Assembly (NCBI GenBank): GCA_973895155.1
Contig: OZ316899.1
Location: forward strand, 8,246,001 to 8,310,000
Source of the DNA: Marsupella aquatica
Taxonomy: Eukaryota > Marchantiophyta
Direction: 5' to 3'
Length of the DNA stretch: 64,000 nucleotides
A program made the position numbers and the translations under genes. Below, in pieces: positions 12,050-22,668 of this stretch. Under the pieces are notes generated by a model. The model was not told the origin of the DNA and searched no databases. It saw only the letters and a list, made by a program, of their open reading frames with translations. How positions within the stretch are numbered: the stretch's first letter is position 1; each line of letters starts with the position of its first letter.

Positions 12050-12652
12050 CAATGCCGGGAAGTTAACCTTAAGCTCCACCCAGGCAAGTGTTTTTTTGGG
12101 GTAGAAGAGGGAGTGCTGCTCGGCCATCGGGTATCCAAACGGGGTATTGAAGTGGACCAGGAGAAGGTAGCAGCCTAGATGCCAGTAGTGTTTCCAGTAG
12201 ATCAAAAAGTTGTAAGGTCTTTTCTAGGCTGTGTCGGGTACTATCGCCGGTTCATTAAAGACTTTGCCAGAATTGCATTGCCCTTAACGGAGATGATGAA
12301 GAAGGACGCGGTGATCAAGGAGACACCCCGGAGATGTATTGCTTTCAAAGAACTCCATAAACGACTCACCACCGCACCTATCATGGTCACCCCGGACTGG
12401 AATAAAGAATTCCATGTGTATGTTGATGTGTCCGGGTTCTGTATTGGGTCCGTGCTCAGTCAGGTTGATGAGAACGGATGTGACCACCCCATCTACTTCG
12501 CTAGCCGTCAACTATTTGCAGCCGAGAAAAACTATTCTCCGACTGATCAAGAAGCTCTAGGTATTATCTACTCATGTAAGAAGTTCCGACACTATCTGCT
12601 TGGTTATAAGGTCATATTCCACACGGATCATGATAGCCTAAGTACATGGTAA
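12050..12652 (+). pseudogene. RT connection and RNase H of element A
   Basis: It continues the pol frame after a TAG at 12047 and another stop at 12176. LGCVGYYRRFIKDFARIA is the conserved Ty3 connection segment. RNase H follows, with YVDVSG (first Asp, ~12420), FASRQLFAAEKNYSPTDQEAL (Glu/Asp region) and HTDHDSL (third Asp, ~12620). The frame shifts near 12650 (AGTACATGGTAAAC), where the normal continuation VNKADVTGRIARW is in another frame. Confidence 0.88.
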
Positions 12653-13475
12653 ACAAAGCAGATGTCACGGGACGGATAGCCCGGTGGGTGTTACTACTGC
12701 AAGGGTTTAATTACAAAGTATGGGTTTGACCCGGGAAGGCACACCTCAACGCTGATTTCTTTTCAAGACTGGACGGAGTACCGGTTGAGCAACCCATTAA
12801 CAACACCTTCCCCAATGAGGAATTGTTCCACATCGGGACGGGAGCGCCAACGTGGTATGGGCCAATCATTACGTTTTCCTTCTGACTGGGCGTATCCCTG
12901 ACCGCATCAACCAGGAAGCTGCCGCTGTATTCCTTTGAAAGGCGGGGCCATACATCATGATATGGGGCCACTTACACAAGGAAGGAATTAACGGGAAAAT
13001 ACGACGCTGCCTGGACTACAAAGAAACTCTCATTGTGATGCGGGCCTTGCATGAAGAGGAAGTAGGAGGCCATTTTGCAGCTATCACCACCGCCCGGAAG
13101 ATTCTCAACTCAGGGTATTGGTGGCCCACGTTGCATAGGGATGTGCAGCGCTTCATCAAGGGCTGTGACCTGTGTCAGCGGGCTGGGGCCCCAAGACGAG
13201 CTCATCATCACCCCCTCACGTCAGTACCTCCCTTAGCACCTTTCGAAAAGTGGGGTATTGATTATATCGGGCCGTTCACTCCCGTTACCCAAAGATGAAG
13301 ATGCAGGTACATCCTATTAGCTATAGATTACTCCACGAAGTGGGTCGAAGCACGGGCTACGGTGAGGGACGATGCCGCCACAAGCGCCCGGTTCTTATAC
13401 AAGTAGATCTTCACCCGGTTTGGGCCAACCTTGGAATTAGTAAGCAACCGTGGAACACACTTCCTCAATGATACC
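12653..13475 (+). pseudogene. Integrase N-terminus and core (first part) of element A
   Basis: The HHCC zinc domain is visible: HEEEVGGHF (about 13049-13075), a spacer, then CDLCQR (about 13162-13180). The catalytic core begins at WGIDYIGPF, with the first Asp near 13258. After a short frame change, IDYSTKWVEARATV and then SNRGTHFLND follow, where most integrases have SDRG. The second catalytic Asp is therefore Asn here, a G-to-A change. The frame is cut at 13475 by a B solo LTR and resumes at 18252. Confidence 0.85.
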
Positions 13476-13583
13476 TGTGATGCCTAGCCAAGAATCACTA
13501 GGCCAGTTAAGTGGGGAAATGGAGGTGTACCCTATAAACACATTAGTATAGTAACAAAAACAAGGAAAATATAAACAATTAGG

Positions 13584-16500
13584 GTGACTATGGAACCCGG
13601 GCTGAGGCCAGAGGTAAGGACGTCGGGGGAGAGAACACGATTAGGGTTAGGGTGCGCTAAGCATCGGCGGCTAGGGGTAACCAACAGGAGGAAAGACCAG
13701 AGGAGGAGAGGGGTAAGGACCGCTCGCGAGGAATGGTGGCTCATTTGCAAGCACGAACTGGGCAGACGACTATGGAAGGCCAACTATTGTCAACTGCTTA
13801 GGCAAACACTCTGGGCGGGAGCAGATACCAACGATCGAGTCAAGGAGGGTATGAGCAACGTCAATCAAGCGGCACATTTTTGGGGATGCCTGTTCGAACG
13901 GGCAACTGAGTACATTAGGACTTACGAGAATGAGGAATCGGAGAGAGCAGCTCAAGAACGGCAGGAGCTCGCTCGATTGTGGGAGCTGCAGAAGTCTACC
14001 TTCTTAGAAGGAGAACTCATCAAGGCCGAGTTCTTGTGGACTCCTACTGCCAATCAACTCGATGACCTTATGTTTTGCGAAGACAGAATCGTCGGCATTC
14101 GGGAAGCCATCAACCGTTGCAACGATGTGCACTGGGAGTTAAAGGGTAGCACGAAGGGGTGGACAAAGGCAACTGTGCTAGGAGAAACATCCACGGCAGC
14201 CGAGATGAAGAGGAAAGGAAACAACAACGAAGAGGCCACCTCGGAAAAAAGGCCGAGGCCGGGACAACCAGTAATGAAGCCGAGGTACAAGAAGAAAGAA
14301 CAAGGTCGGCGGCACCAAGGAAGCCAGCAGAGTAGCAGAACAGGAGGCAGGGAGAAGCCGAAGAGGAGGAGGTCGATCCCATCAATGCCATTCCAACAAA
14401 GGATGACACCTGGAAAGGCTGGGCGGCAACCCTACCAGAGGAAGTGCAATTACATTTTGCACGGGAGGAGGATGCATGCTTTACGGCCATGCAGACCAAG
14501 AAGTACCAGGGCTTCATGGCCGGATCCGGCTTGGAAGCCTTCGTAAGATTACCATGGCTGAAGCCGGAGGTGCCGGACTCAGACTTATTAGAATTTGTGG
14601 GATCATGGGAACCCGAGACCAATTCCACGAGGGTGTATGGGAAGGATTTCTATCTCACTCCCCGGGTGATTGCCAAGGTGTTTGGCTTGCCGATGGGTAA
14701 TAAGACCAAGGTTGATACCAGGAAGACCTTACCTGACAAGGAGTTCCGATCGTTCCCAGGACCATCAACAAAGAATGGCTTCTTTCGGAACACTTGCACC
14801 AACCCGCACATCGGAGAGATGATCGATTTCTTGCGGGTGACCATGCATTGTAACTTGCCGAGGGCAGAGATCGGCAAGGCTCAGGTCTACCTGGCAGAAA
14901 GGCCAGACCCAAGCCCGGATTACAACGGGTACCTCCTCAACCAATTGAAGAAGATCTTGAAGGAGGAACAGCAGGTGACCGGTGTGGGAAGCGTGTCCCA
15001 ACTTGACTATCACATGCCGCTGTTGTGCCGGTATGCCAGAAGTCAAATCTTTGCCCCAGTACTTCCCCTATCGGCAAGGGCACCGGAGGAGGTTTCGGAA
15101 CAGAGGCCGGCAACAGAAGAGCCCAACCAGCCTGCCAATCTTACGATCGAGCAGGTGTTTCGGCCAAGGAAAGAAGACTTGCCGATGCAACAATCAGGCA
15201 TGCAGAATCTGTTGAAATTGCTGGAGAAGGAGAAAACGGCACCGGCAACGGCAATGGCAACGGCACCGGTACAGGACACTGCCCTAGAGGCCGGCCTAAG
15301 CCGACTCAGGAGGGAAAACCCCTTTACTGGAGCCAACAAGAAAAGGAGGCCGGAACACAAGCCAGGAGTTTGAATGTATGTGGGAGCCTCAAGCCCCAAA
15401 TCGAAGGCAGAGTAGCCTAAGGCTCCTTCCCGTGGAAAGCAGAGGGAGAGGACAGCCTGGAAACCAGAGGAGGAACCAGAGCCCATGATCTGTGAGGCCG
15501 TTTTTACAGCAGGACCAGGGGAACGGAGGGGGAAGTCAGGAGTGCAAGTAGTGGAGGAGGCAGTGGAGGACTACAGCAATGATAACTCCGGCTATGGGTC
15601 GGATCATCATGTTCCAGGAGTACGGACCTATGGCCGGTTTATCCCCACGCTTCCAAGAGTAGTTTGAGGGGACCCCACCCAGCAGAGTAGCCCCGAGTCT
15701 CCCCCACCAGAGGTTGCTCCCCTGAGCTTTGACGGCATAAAGCAGACTACACAAGAATTTCAGGAGCGACTTAGGGAGGAAGAGAAAGCAGTCCTGGCTA
15801 GGGAGAAAGATTTACCAGGAGGAGATTGGCCGGAGGACATCAGGAGGCTTTCCAAAAAAAGAAGCAACCCTCTTGCCACCGTAGAAGAAATCGGCAAGGC
15901 GGCTTGGGAACAGAGGCCGGGGTGGTTGATGCCGATGACTTCTACTTACTCCACCTATGCTAAAGATAGAGCCATGGAGTACGGGGAGATGTGTGGGGAC
16001 CTGGCGCTCAGCATCTTTGGGGAGGAGTTGGAGCAGGGACCTTTTTTCCAGAGGGAGATGTTGGAGAAGCACCGATTAGAAGAAGCGGTGGCTTTGGAGA
16101 GAAGCAAGAAGGACGAGGTCATCCGACGGCTTAGGGAGATGGAAGCCGAGGTGGAAGACCTGCAGGCGGCCAAGAAAGCCCAAGATGAGCTGCGGATTAA
16201 GCGACATGAGCTAAACATCATGCAAGGACAATTGGATGCCGCTCAGTCTGGCAATTAGATTATCAAAGATAAACTGACTCGGACCCAAGGAGAGTTGGTC
16301 GGCGCGGTCAAGGACAGGGAAAAGTGGAAGCAGGAGCTGAGGGACGCAGAGGAGGCCCACATAACCGCCAACAACCGGGCCATGGCGGAGACTCAGAGAA
16401 GGGAGAGGGCGTTGAAAGGAGAGCTCGAGGATATCCGCGGAGCCCTTGAGCACAAGGAGGCCGAGTTAGGGAAATCCTATCAAGGGATTATTGCGCTGCA

Positions 16501-17344
16501 GCAGGAGCTTGCGTCCCTGACGGCCAGCTTCAAGGCCGACCTGCGTGAGAAGGATGACCAGCTTGACCAGACTTATGCCAAGATGAATAAGATGGAGTCT
16601 GAGGTCGTAACGGAGCTCGACAAGGAGCTAAGAGCAACCCAAGAGGAGAGGGCTACCTTAAAATTGGAATTGGAGGAAGCCAGAAAGGAGCTGCAGGAGG
16701 GACGGAAGGACCTGGAGGAAGCCCAGGAGGAGTTGGAGGAAACCACCAGGAAGATGGAGAACTTACAGCGGCAGGCCGACAACCAAACGGAGCGGCTGAA
16801 GAAATAGGCCGCAGTATTTAAGTGCTTAGCTTCATCTGGTCCAATTCCAATTGTGGAAACTCCGTTACCAGGAGGGGTACTGGCCGAAGGACAAGCCCAG
16901 ACACACGCCCCGGTGCCGGAGGGTAGCAAGGGGAAGGGACCAGCTACCAAAATAGGGAAGAAGAAGAAGCGGAAACCTTCTGGGTCTGGGAGTTATACGG
17001 CTTACCAAGCAGTTGTGACCCAGGAGGTCAACCCCGCACCAACCTCCGGCATGGTCACGACAGTAGATCCACCTATTGAAGAAGGTGGGGATGGCAAGGC
17101 CGAGGCCGGGACAGCTATTGATGAAGCCGAGGTACCGGATCCTCCACTAGAACATGCCGAGAAGGCCGAAGCCGTATCGAAGGCCGTGACCGATGCTGAG
17201 GCCGAAGCCAAGGGTGGACCCAGTCAAGCCGATGAAGAGTTGACTTGGTCCGGGGCAGGTAATCTGTCAGGGGACGGACCAACGGCAGTGGCTGCGGGGG
17301 AAGCGTTGGGAGCGTCCATTGAGGATCCGCCACCGGTGTCATGA
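13584..17344 (+). pseudogene. LTR-encoded FGLP/coiled-coil protein, B copy 2
   Basis: The frame runs from MTMEPGLRPE (13584, 108 bp into the LTR) to TGA 17342-17344, with a frame change between about 14230 and 14444. Domains in order: N-terminal region with NQAAHFWGCLFERATEY; MKRKGNNN basic patch; FGLP domain (14560-15050) with GKDFYLTPRVIAKVFGLPMG and HIGEMIDFLRVTMHC; Pro-rich part with DLPMQQSGMQNLLKLLEKE; SDHHVPGVRTYGRFIP (about 15598-15645); coiled coil 15950-16800; acidic C-terminus with a KKKKRK patch. TGA 15664, TAG 16257 and TAG 16805 replace CGA/CAG of sister copies. A TATA-like AAATATAAACA lies at about 13567. The function is unknown. Confidence 0.75.
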
Positions 17345-18246
17345 CGGTGCAAGGGCGCCGTTCCTTTTAGGAAGGACGGACGTGGAGGTAGGAGGCGTGA
17401 GTGGGCAGGGCGGGCTCAGATCTCCAAGTTTAGGATTAGGATCAAGACCAGGAGACGGCCCTTACACTTAGATTAGTGGGATGGCGGATCCACTGGTAGG
17501 AGCAACACTTGTGCTCCTGCCTCATTGTACAATTAGGTAGATTACAGGTAGGATAGATTAAGCTTACGCAGCGAAGTTCTGGACAGATCCGCTGCCAGGA
17601 TGAATACCTGGGCAGCGGGGAGTCTAGGGCCTCTTCTTTAGCAAGTTTTTAGTTGCACCAGCAGGGCTGGGATCAAGTAGTAAGAGAAGCTCTCGGTTAG
17701 TTATACAGTGACCCTTGTGTATATTCATGTTTCCTCATGCCTAAGAACTGAATAGAGTTGGCCTCACGGCTTAGTTCGCAGAGCTTGTGTATGAGATGTA
17801 CTGTTTGTATGGCAAGTGCATGGTATAACTCAGTCAGAAGGAGTCATTTTGCTATTTGTGTGTCGCATTAACTTGTGTGAAGAGTGCCCACATCAATGAA
17901 GGGAAGTAGCAAGGGAGTGAGAGTTGGATGTGTCGAGCTGAGAGAGATCTTAGCGGCTTAACCAAGCCAATTGGGGATCATTCCGGCGGTGGAATCCAAA
18001 CATACCTAATGGAAGACCAGGAGAGGAATACAAGGGAAGGCCTAGAATAGGCCGGCTAAGTATCTCATGACCCGATGAAGGATCTATCCAGTATATGTGT
18101 GTAAAATGTTAATAGTAGCAGAAGGAGAGTTAGTAGCGTCCCATGCTGCTAAGCCGCGGAAATGGCCTTGTCGAGGACAAAACCTGCGGGAACTGGCTTG
18201 AGCAAGGGGGTTTTCTTGGGTTTGGGGAGCAATGGGACGCACCACA
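17345..18246 (+). promoter_or_regulatory. Non-coding tail of B LTR (copy 2)
   Basis: About 900 bp without coding potential lie between the LTR reading frame and the LTR end. The stretch is conserved in copies at 405-1317 and 47677-48568, for example GCGTGAGTGGGCAGGGCGGG and the AGCAACACTTGTGCTCCTGC block. It must hold the polyadenylation region and leader of the element RNA. I see no clear poly(A) signal. Confidence 0.5.
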
Positions 18247-18251
18247 ATACC

Positions 18252-18303
18252 ATAGCACGGCTTACGGAGCGTTACCTAGTCAAGCACTACAAGACTACCC
18301 CGT
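18252..18303 (+). pseudogene. Integrase middle fragment of element A
   Basis: This 52-bp piece (IARLTERYLVKHYKTTP) lies between the B solo LTR and element C. It continues the core from 13475 and is continued by YHPKANGLMERAND at 21564. Confidence 0.85.
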
Positions 18304-19162
18304 TGTCGCGAGGACTTAAAGTTAGGGGCTCCTCGGGCAAACTATGCATTTCTGGCTGCGATCGGGACAAGTAACAAGCACTTTTCGGAGCGAACTCTCA
18401 CTCCTTTATATATATATTTTTACTTTTCTCACAAAGGTTACAATAGGTGCCCTAGAGTAAGCTTGCCGGCTTGCAAGAGTCTGGTAGTTGGCCCTACGGC
18501 GGGCCGCTACCCCTAACTTGTCGAGTAGAACTCCTCGAGTGACTAACTACTCAAAATCTGACGGAAAAACTATCCTCCTTAGCTCACAAAACCAAAAACT
18601 TGACTAGCTACTCCACTAGTCTAAAACAGCTCGCACGGAACTCCGGCCTGGACCAACGAGGCTCCAAACTCGAGAAATCCTTGCCTGGATCGACAAGACT
18701 CCAAACTTGAGAAATCCTCGCCTGGATAAACGAGACTCCAGACTCGAGAAATTCCCCGTCTGGATCAAAAACTCCCCACCTGGATCGAAAACTCACTCAG
18801 AACTCCAAAACCGCCACACAATAGTCGAGTTCCGCAGAACGGAGCGGAACTCACAAAATGCAACTCAACAGATCTCAATAGACAACTGCCAACCTCAATG
18901 AGCTGATGCTCAAGTCTTAAGTAGCATCGGAAACCCAACCATCCAGCCTGAGCCAACTGCCAGCAGCGAGGCTCATCTAAACTCCAAGTCTGGTGACTCA
19001 CCCAAACACCAAACCTGGTGACGACGAGTCACCCAATCACCAAACCTCAATCCATCCAACCAAGCAACCCCTCCGAGTCAACATGCACGCAACCCAACCG
19101 GGAGGCCTTACCCATCATCCCCTATAAAAGCCATTCCTGAGCCAAAATCTTTCGGCATGACA
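18304..19162 (-). repeat. LTR of element C (3' LTR in element orientation)
   Basis: It is 859 bp and about 95% identical by eye to 20711-21563. It contains 3-4 copies of a ~38-bp subrepeat (CCTGGATC..ACGAGACTCCA) at 18650-18790. CCCTATAAAAGCC near 19122 looks like a TATA box but points along +, opposite to the element's genes. Confidence 0.9.
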
Positions 19163-19207
19163 TCCTCCCCCAGTAAACCTGAGCAGCCTCCGGTCTGCTC
19201 CAATCGA

Positions 19208-20208
19208 TCAGATTTCCTCTAAGTCTGAGTCCAAACTTGAGCCATGCGCCTGGGCCACTTCCTCCTCAAGAAACTCAAACCCAAAGCCTTCAGACTCGGC
19301 CTTAGGCACTCCACTTTCCAGAAACTCGAAGTCCAACTCATCCGAATCAGAACCAGTAAAGCCACTTTCAAAACTCAAGTCCAACGGATGCGCCTGGACT
19401 AGTGCCTCGTCTTCAAATTCACTCAAGTCAGACCTTGAGTCCATTCCCTTCTCGGTCCTCCTCTTGAAGATCTTCACCCTTTTCGCTGCGTAAGGTACTT
19501 GGTGAACTGTTCCATCCAACTCCCGAATAGTGTAGGTTGCATTCGCATGAATAGCAACCACCACATACGGACCTTGCCACATCCGAGCAAACTTGTTTTG
19601 GCTCAAGTGTTGCTCGTCCAACTTACTTTTGTAAACCAGAACCCAATCCCCTTCCTTAACCAAGACAGGCCTCAACCGATGAGTCCTGTCGAACCTGCCC
19701 TTGTTCCTTAACCTCGCCATCTTCAATTGCTTCCAAGCCACCTCAATCTTTGCGGGTAACAAGTTGAAGTGTTCGATCCTTTGAGCAGCAACTCCTCTCT
19801 CAAAACTTCATCTTTCCATCCAATCAATTGCCAGCTGCAAACATCTTCCTCGAGTGGCATCATCGGCAAGTGCCCAGTAAGTAGCTCAGCCAGAACGTAT
19901 CCGGTCACTGAGCTACAAGTCATCCGATCCGCTAACAGAGCAAGTGGAAGGAGACTCGACCACCTGCCCAAGTCCCCATCACAAGCCTTAGCCAAAGTGC
20001 CCACAATCTGGATGTGCCCCCTTTCAGATTTCCCAGTCCTCAACCCTTTCCTATTCCTCCCGTTTCCAGGTAAAATAGCCGGAAATTGAACCACCTCTTT
20101 CCCATCTTTGCTCCGAACCTTCACCATGAAGGTAGTATCATCCAGAACCTTCGTCTCCATCCTCCATTCAGTGATGAACGGCATTCCCAGTATCACCGGA
20201 AATGACAA
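19208..20208 (-). pseudogene. Protease end fused to integrase end of element C
   Basis: The N-terminal part reads PVILGMPFITEW, the end of a retroviral-type aspartic protease. At about 20010 it passes directly into integrase sequence (ERGHIQIVGTLAKACDG, LPLALLADRMTCSSVTGYVLAELLTG), so a deletion removed RT and RNase H. The next frame (19762-19208) carries the integrase C-terminal region: KGRFDRTH, VKEGDWVLVYKSKL, WQGPYVVVAIHANATYTIREL, AAKRVKIFKRR, then an acidic tail. It is probably inactive. Confidence 0.8.
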
Positions 20209-20229
20209 GTGCTCATGAACAAAAATGTT

Positions 20230-20710
20230 TCAAGCCTGCTTGACATTCCCGAACTTCACCATCACATTCGGACATCCGCCCCAAAGATAGTCCTTCATTG
20301 AACTCACCGAGTTCACACTCCAAAGCAACTCCTCTTTCATCTTTTGGTCAAAGTCATCCCAGCCCTCAGCTGACTCAACGATGGTCCGCACCGTCGAACT
20401 CAACTCCTTCTCAACCAGCACCATGAACTCTTTCACGGCCGTCCCTTTGTCCAACTTGTAGACAGCTGCTTCTGTCAAGTAAGACTTAAGGTAGCTTGTC
20501 ACATTTCTCCCATCGAACTCCCATTCTCTTTCAGAACCTCTTGAAGACACCGAGTAGTTCTATTCGCTTCCCTGTTTGCCCTTTCCGACTCAAGCTCTTC
20601 CTTCCTTATGGTTCTCATCATCGACATGACGATGCTCGATATCCAATTGACTTCATCATAGTCACCCATCTCATCCAATCGCCCCAAGGAATCCCCAGTA
20701 TGGTCGCCAA
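20230..20710 (-). pseudogene. Gag fragment of element C
   Basis: The minus-strand frames read a helical N-terminus (NWISSIVMSMMRTIRKEEL) and then, after a frame change near 20540, WEFDGRNVTSYLKSYL and GWDDFDQKMKEELLWS. FDGxNV..FL is typical of the start of Ty3-type gag domains in which 'DG' precedes the capsid helices. It ends before a CCHC knuckle, which is not seen. It lies directly behind the LTR and PBS-like site. Confidence 0.55.
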
Positions 20711-21563
20711 TGTCGCGAGGACTTAAAGTTAGGGGCTCCTTGGGAAAACTAGGCATTTTTGGCTGCGATCGGGACAGGTGACAAGCACTTTTCCGAGCGA
20801 ACTCTCACTCCTTTAAATTCTTTTTTTCTTTTCTCACAAAGGTTACAATAGGTGCCTTCGAGTAAGCTTGCCCGCAAGAGTCTGGTAGCTGGCCCTACGG
20901 CGGGCCGCTACCTCTAACTTATTGAGTAGAACTCTTCGAGTGACTAACTACTCAAAATCTGACGAAAAAACTATCCTCCTTAGCTCACAAAACCAAAAAC
21001 TCGACTAGCTACTCTACTAGTCTAAAACAGCTCGCACGGAACTCGGGCCTGGACCAACGAGGCTCCAAACTCGAGAAATCCTCGCCTGGATCGACAAGAC
21101 TCCAAACTTGAGAAATCCCCGCCTAGATCAACAAGACTCCAGACTCGAGAAATTCCCCACCTGGATCAAAAACTCCCCACCTGGATCAAAAACTCACTCA
21201 GAACTCCAAAACCGCCGCACAACAGTCGAGTTCTGCAAAACAGAGCGAAACTCACAGAACGCAACTCAACAGATCTCAATAGGCAACCGCCAACCTCAAT
21301 GAGCCAAGGCTCAAGTCTTAAGTAGCATCGAAAACCCAACCATCCAGCCTGAGCCAGCTGCCAGCAGCAAGGTTCATCCAAACTCCAAGCCTGGTGACTC
21401 ACCCAAACACCAAACCTGGTGATGATGAGTCACCCAATCACCAAACCTCAATCCATCCAACCAAGCAGCCCCTCCAAGTCAGCATGCACGCAACCCAACC
21501 GGGAGGCCTCGCCCATCATCCCCTATAAAAGCCATTCCTGAGCCAAAATCTTTTGGCACGACA
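20711..21563 (-). repeat. LTR of element C (5' LTR in element orientation)
   Basis: It is 853 bp and the partner of 18304-19162, with the same 38-bp subrepeats (about 21050-21190) and the same CCCTATAAAAGCC near 21523. Few differences between the LTRs suggest C is younger than A. Confidence 0.9.
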
Positions 21564-22235
21564 CCGTATCATCCTAAAGCCAACGGGCTGATGGAGAGAG
21601 CCAACGATATCATAGGGAAGATCCTCAACAAGACGGTAGCCGCGCACAAAACGGATTGGGATGATAAGTTGTACGCAGTGGTGTACTCATATAATCTAGC
21701 TTACAAGACTACTACAAGTCACAACCCGTACTTTCTCAAGTTCGGCCAACATTCGTTGGTCCCCATTGAGTTCGAAGTACACACTCCACGAGTCAGCATT
21801 TGAGATCGCTTACCCAAACCCGAAAGTTTGTCAGACCGAGCTTATCAGATTGAAGCCTTAGAAGAGGCATGACTACTGGCAGCTTGACACACCGTGAAGC
21901 AACAGGCAGCTTCCAAGAAGCAGCACAACAAAGGACTATGGAAGATCGACATTGTGATGGGCGATCTAGTCCTGCTGTACGATAGTAGGTACATGCAATT
22001 TCCGAGGAAGCTTCATACCCGTTGGTTAGGGCCTTTCCTAGTCAATCAAATCTACCCTAACGGATCTTTGGAACTTGCAACATACGCCGATGATTTACTC
22101 CCCACGCGAGTCAATTACAATTGTGTGAAGAAGTACTACCATTTAGATGACGATGCCAATAGTGATGTTTGCGAGGACGCTTCACAATTAAGTAGGGAGC
22201 TATGTGATGCCGCTGGTACAGTGGGTAATGAGTGA
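21564..22235 (+). pseudogene. Integrase C-terminus of element A
   Basis: YHPKANGLMERAN (catalytic Glu region) opens the segment directly after element C. LYAVVYSYNLAYKTTTSHNPY then leads to the C-terminal domain with VMGDLVLLYDSR, RKLHTRWLGPFLVNQIYPNGSLEL and an acidic end, stopping at TGA 22235. Stops near 21803 and 21870 break the frame. The non-coding stretch that follows leads into the 3' LTR. Confidence 0.88.
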
Positions 22236-22562
22236 TTTGGCCTAACGACGCTTAGCACGCACGTTAGGGGTATCTTAGGCCGTAATTATTAGCATAACGA
22301 CAGTATTTAGATAGCCATTATGAGTAGGAAATCATTAGTCAATAAGGGGCGTTCATGTTCGGGCTGGTGGCGGGTCGCCATTCGCACGCCCGGGTTGCGA
22401 GCGTGTAATGGGCCCTCCACTCTTTCCCCTTGGGTCCGTATAACAAAAATTGGGAGGCGGCCACTGACATGCGCTGACCCGGAGTGGCCGATACACTACG
22501 AGCATGAAAGGCTCGGCCTATAAGCAACAAGGAGGCGACAAGCGATCGACAAGCTCTCAGGG

Positions 22563-22569
22563 TATAAAA
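22563..22569 (+). promoter_or_regulatory. TATA box of element A LTR
   Basis: GGGTATAAAAAGGGGGCC is a strong TATA context about 106 bp before the ATG at 22669 and about 200 bp after the presumed LTR start. It would start the element RNA upstream of the LTR-internal frame. Confidence 0.6.
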
Positions 22570-22668
22570 AGGGGGCCGATCCTTTGTAGTGCACCAGTTC
22601 TTCAGCCCACGCGCCAGCTTCGACCCCAGTTCTCTTGCTTATCCTTAGTTGCCTTCCATCTCCTCTGA

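Larger units (their letters stand above)
13476..18246 (+). mobile_element. Solo LTR of element B (copy 2), 4771 bp
   Basis: It begins TGTGATGCCTAGCC and ends GGGACGCACCACA. The direct flanks are ATACC at 13471-13475 and ATACC at 18247-18251, a perfect 5-bp target duplication. Taking out the LTR and one ATACC rejoins A's integrase in frame (FLND-T-IARLTERY). No PBS, gag or pol is attached, so this is a solo LTR left by LTR-LTR recombination, and it defines the exact LTR length. About 3.76 kb of it is coding-like. Confidence 0.95.
18304..21563 (-). mobile_element. Internally deleted Ty3/gypsy element C
   Basis: Two LTRs (18304-19162 and 20711-21563) share the ends TGTCG..CGACA. The flanks share CCGT (18300-18303 and 21564-21567), the target duplication, and removing the element restores ACC-CCG-TAT-CAT (TTPYHP) in A's integrase. 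The interior (19163-20710) codes on the minus strand: gag, a protease end, then integrase end. RT and RNase H are missing. On the minus strand a PBS-like TGGCGACCATACTGGGG follows the LTR at about 20708, and a purine tract ACTGGGGGAGGA precedes the other LTR near 19163-19174. Confidence 0.9.

Noticed and set aside
18304-19162. C LTR TATAAAA as the element's own promoter
   Set aside because: It points along + while gag, protease and integrase of C are on -. It was kept only as an oddity.
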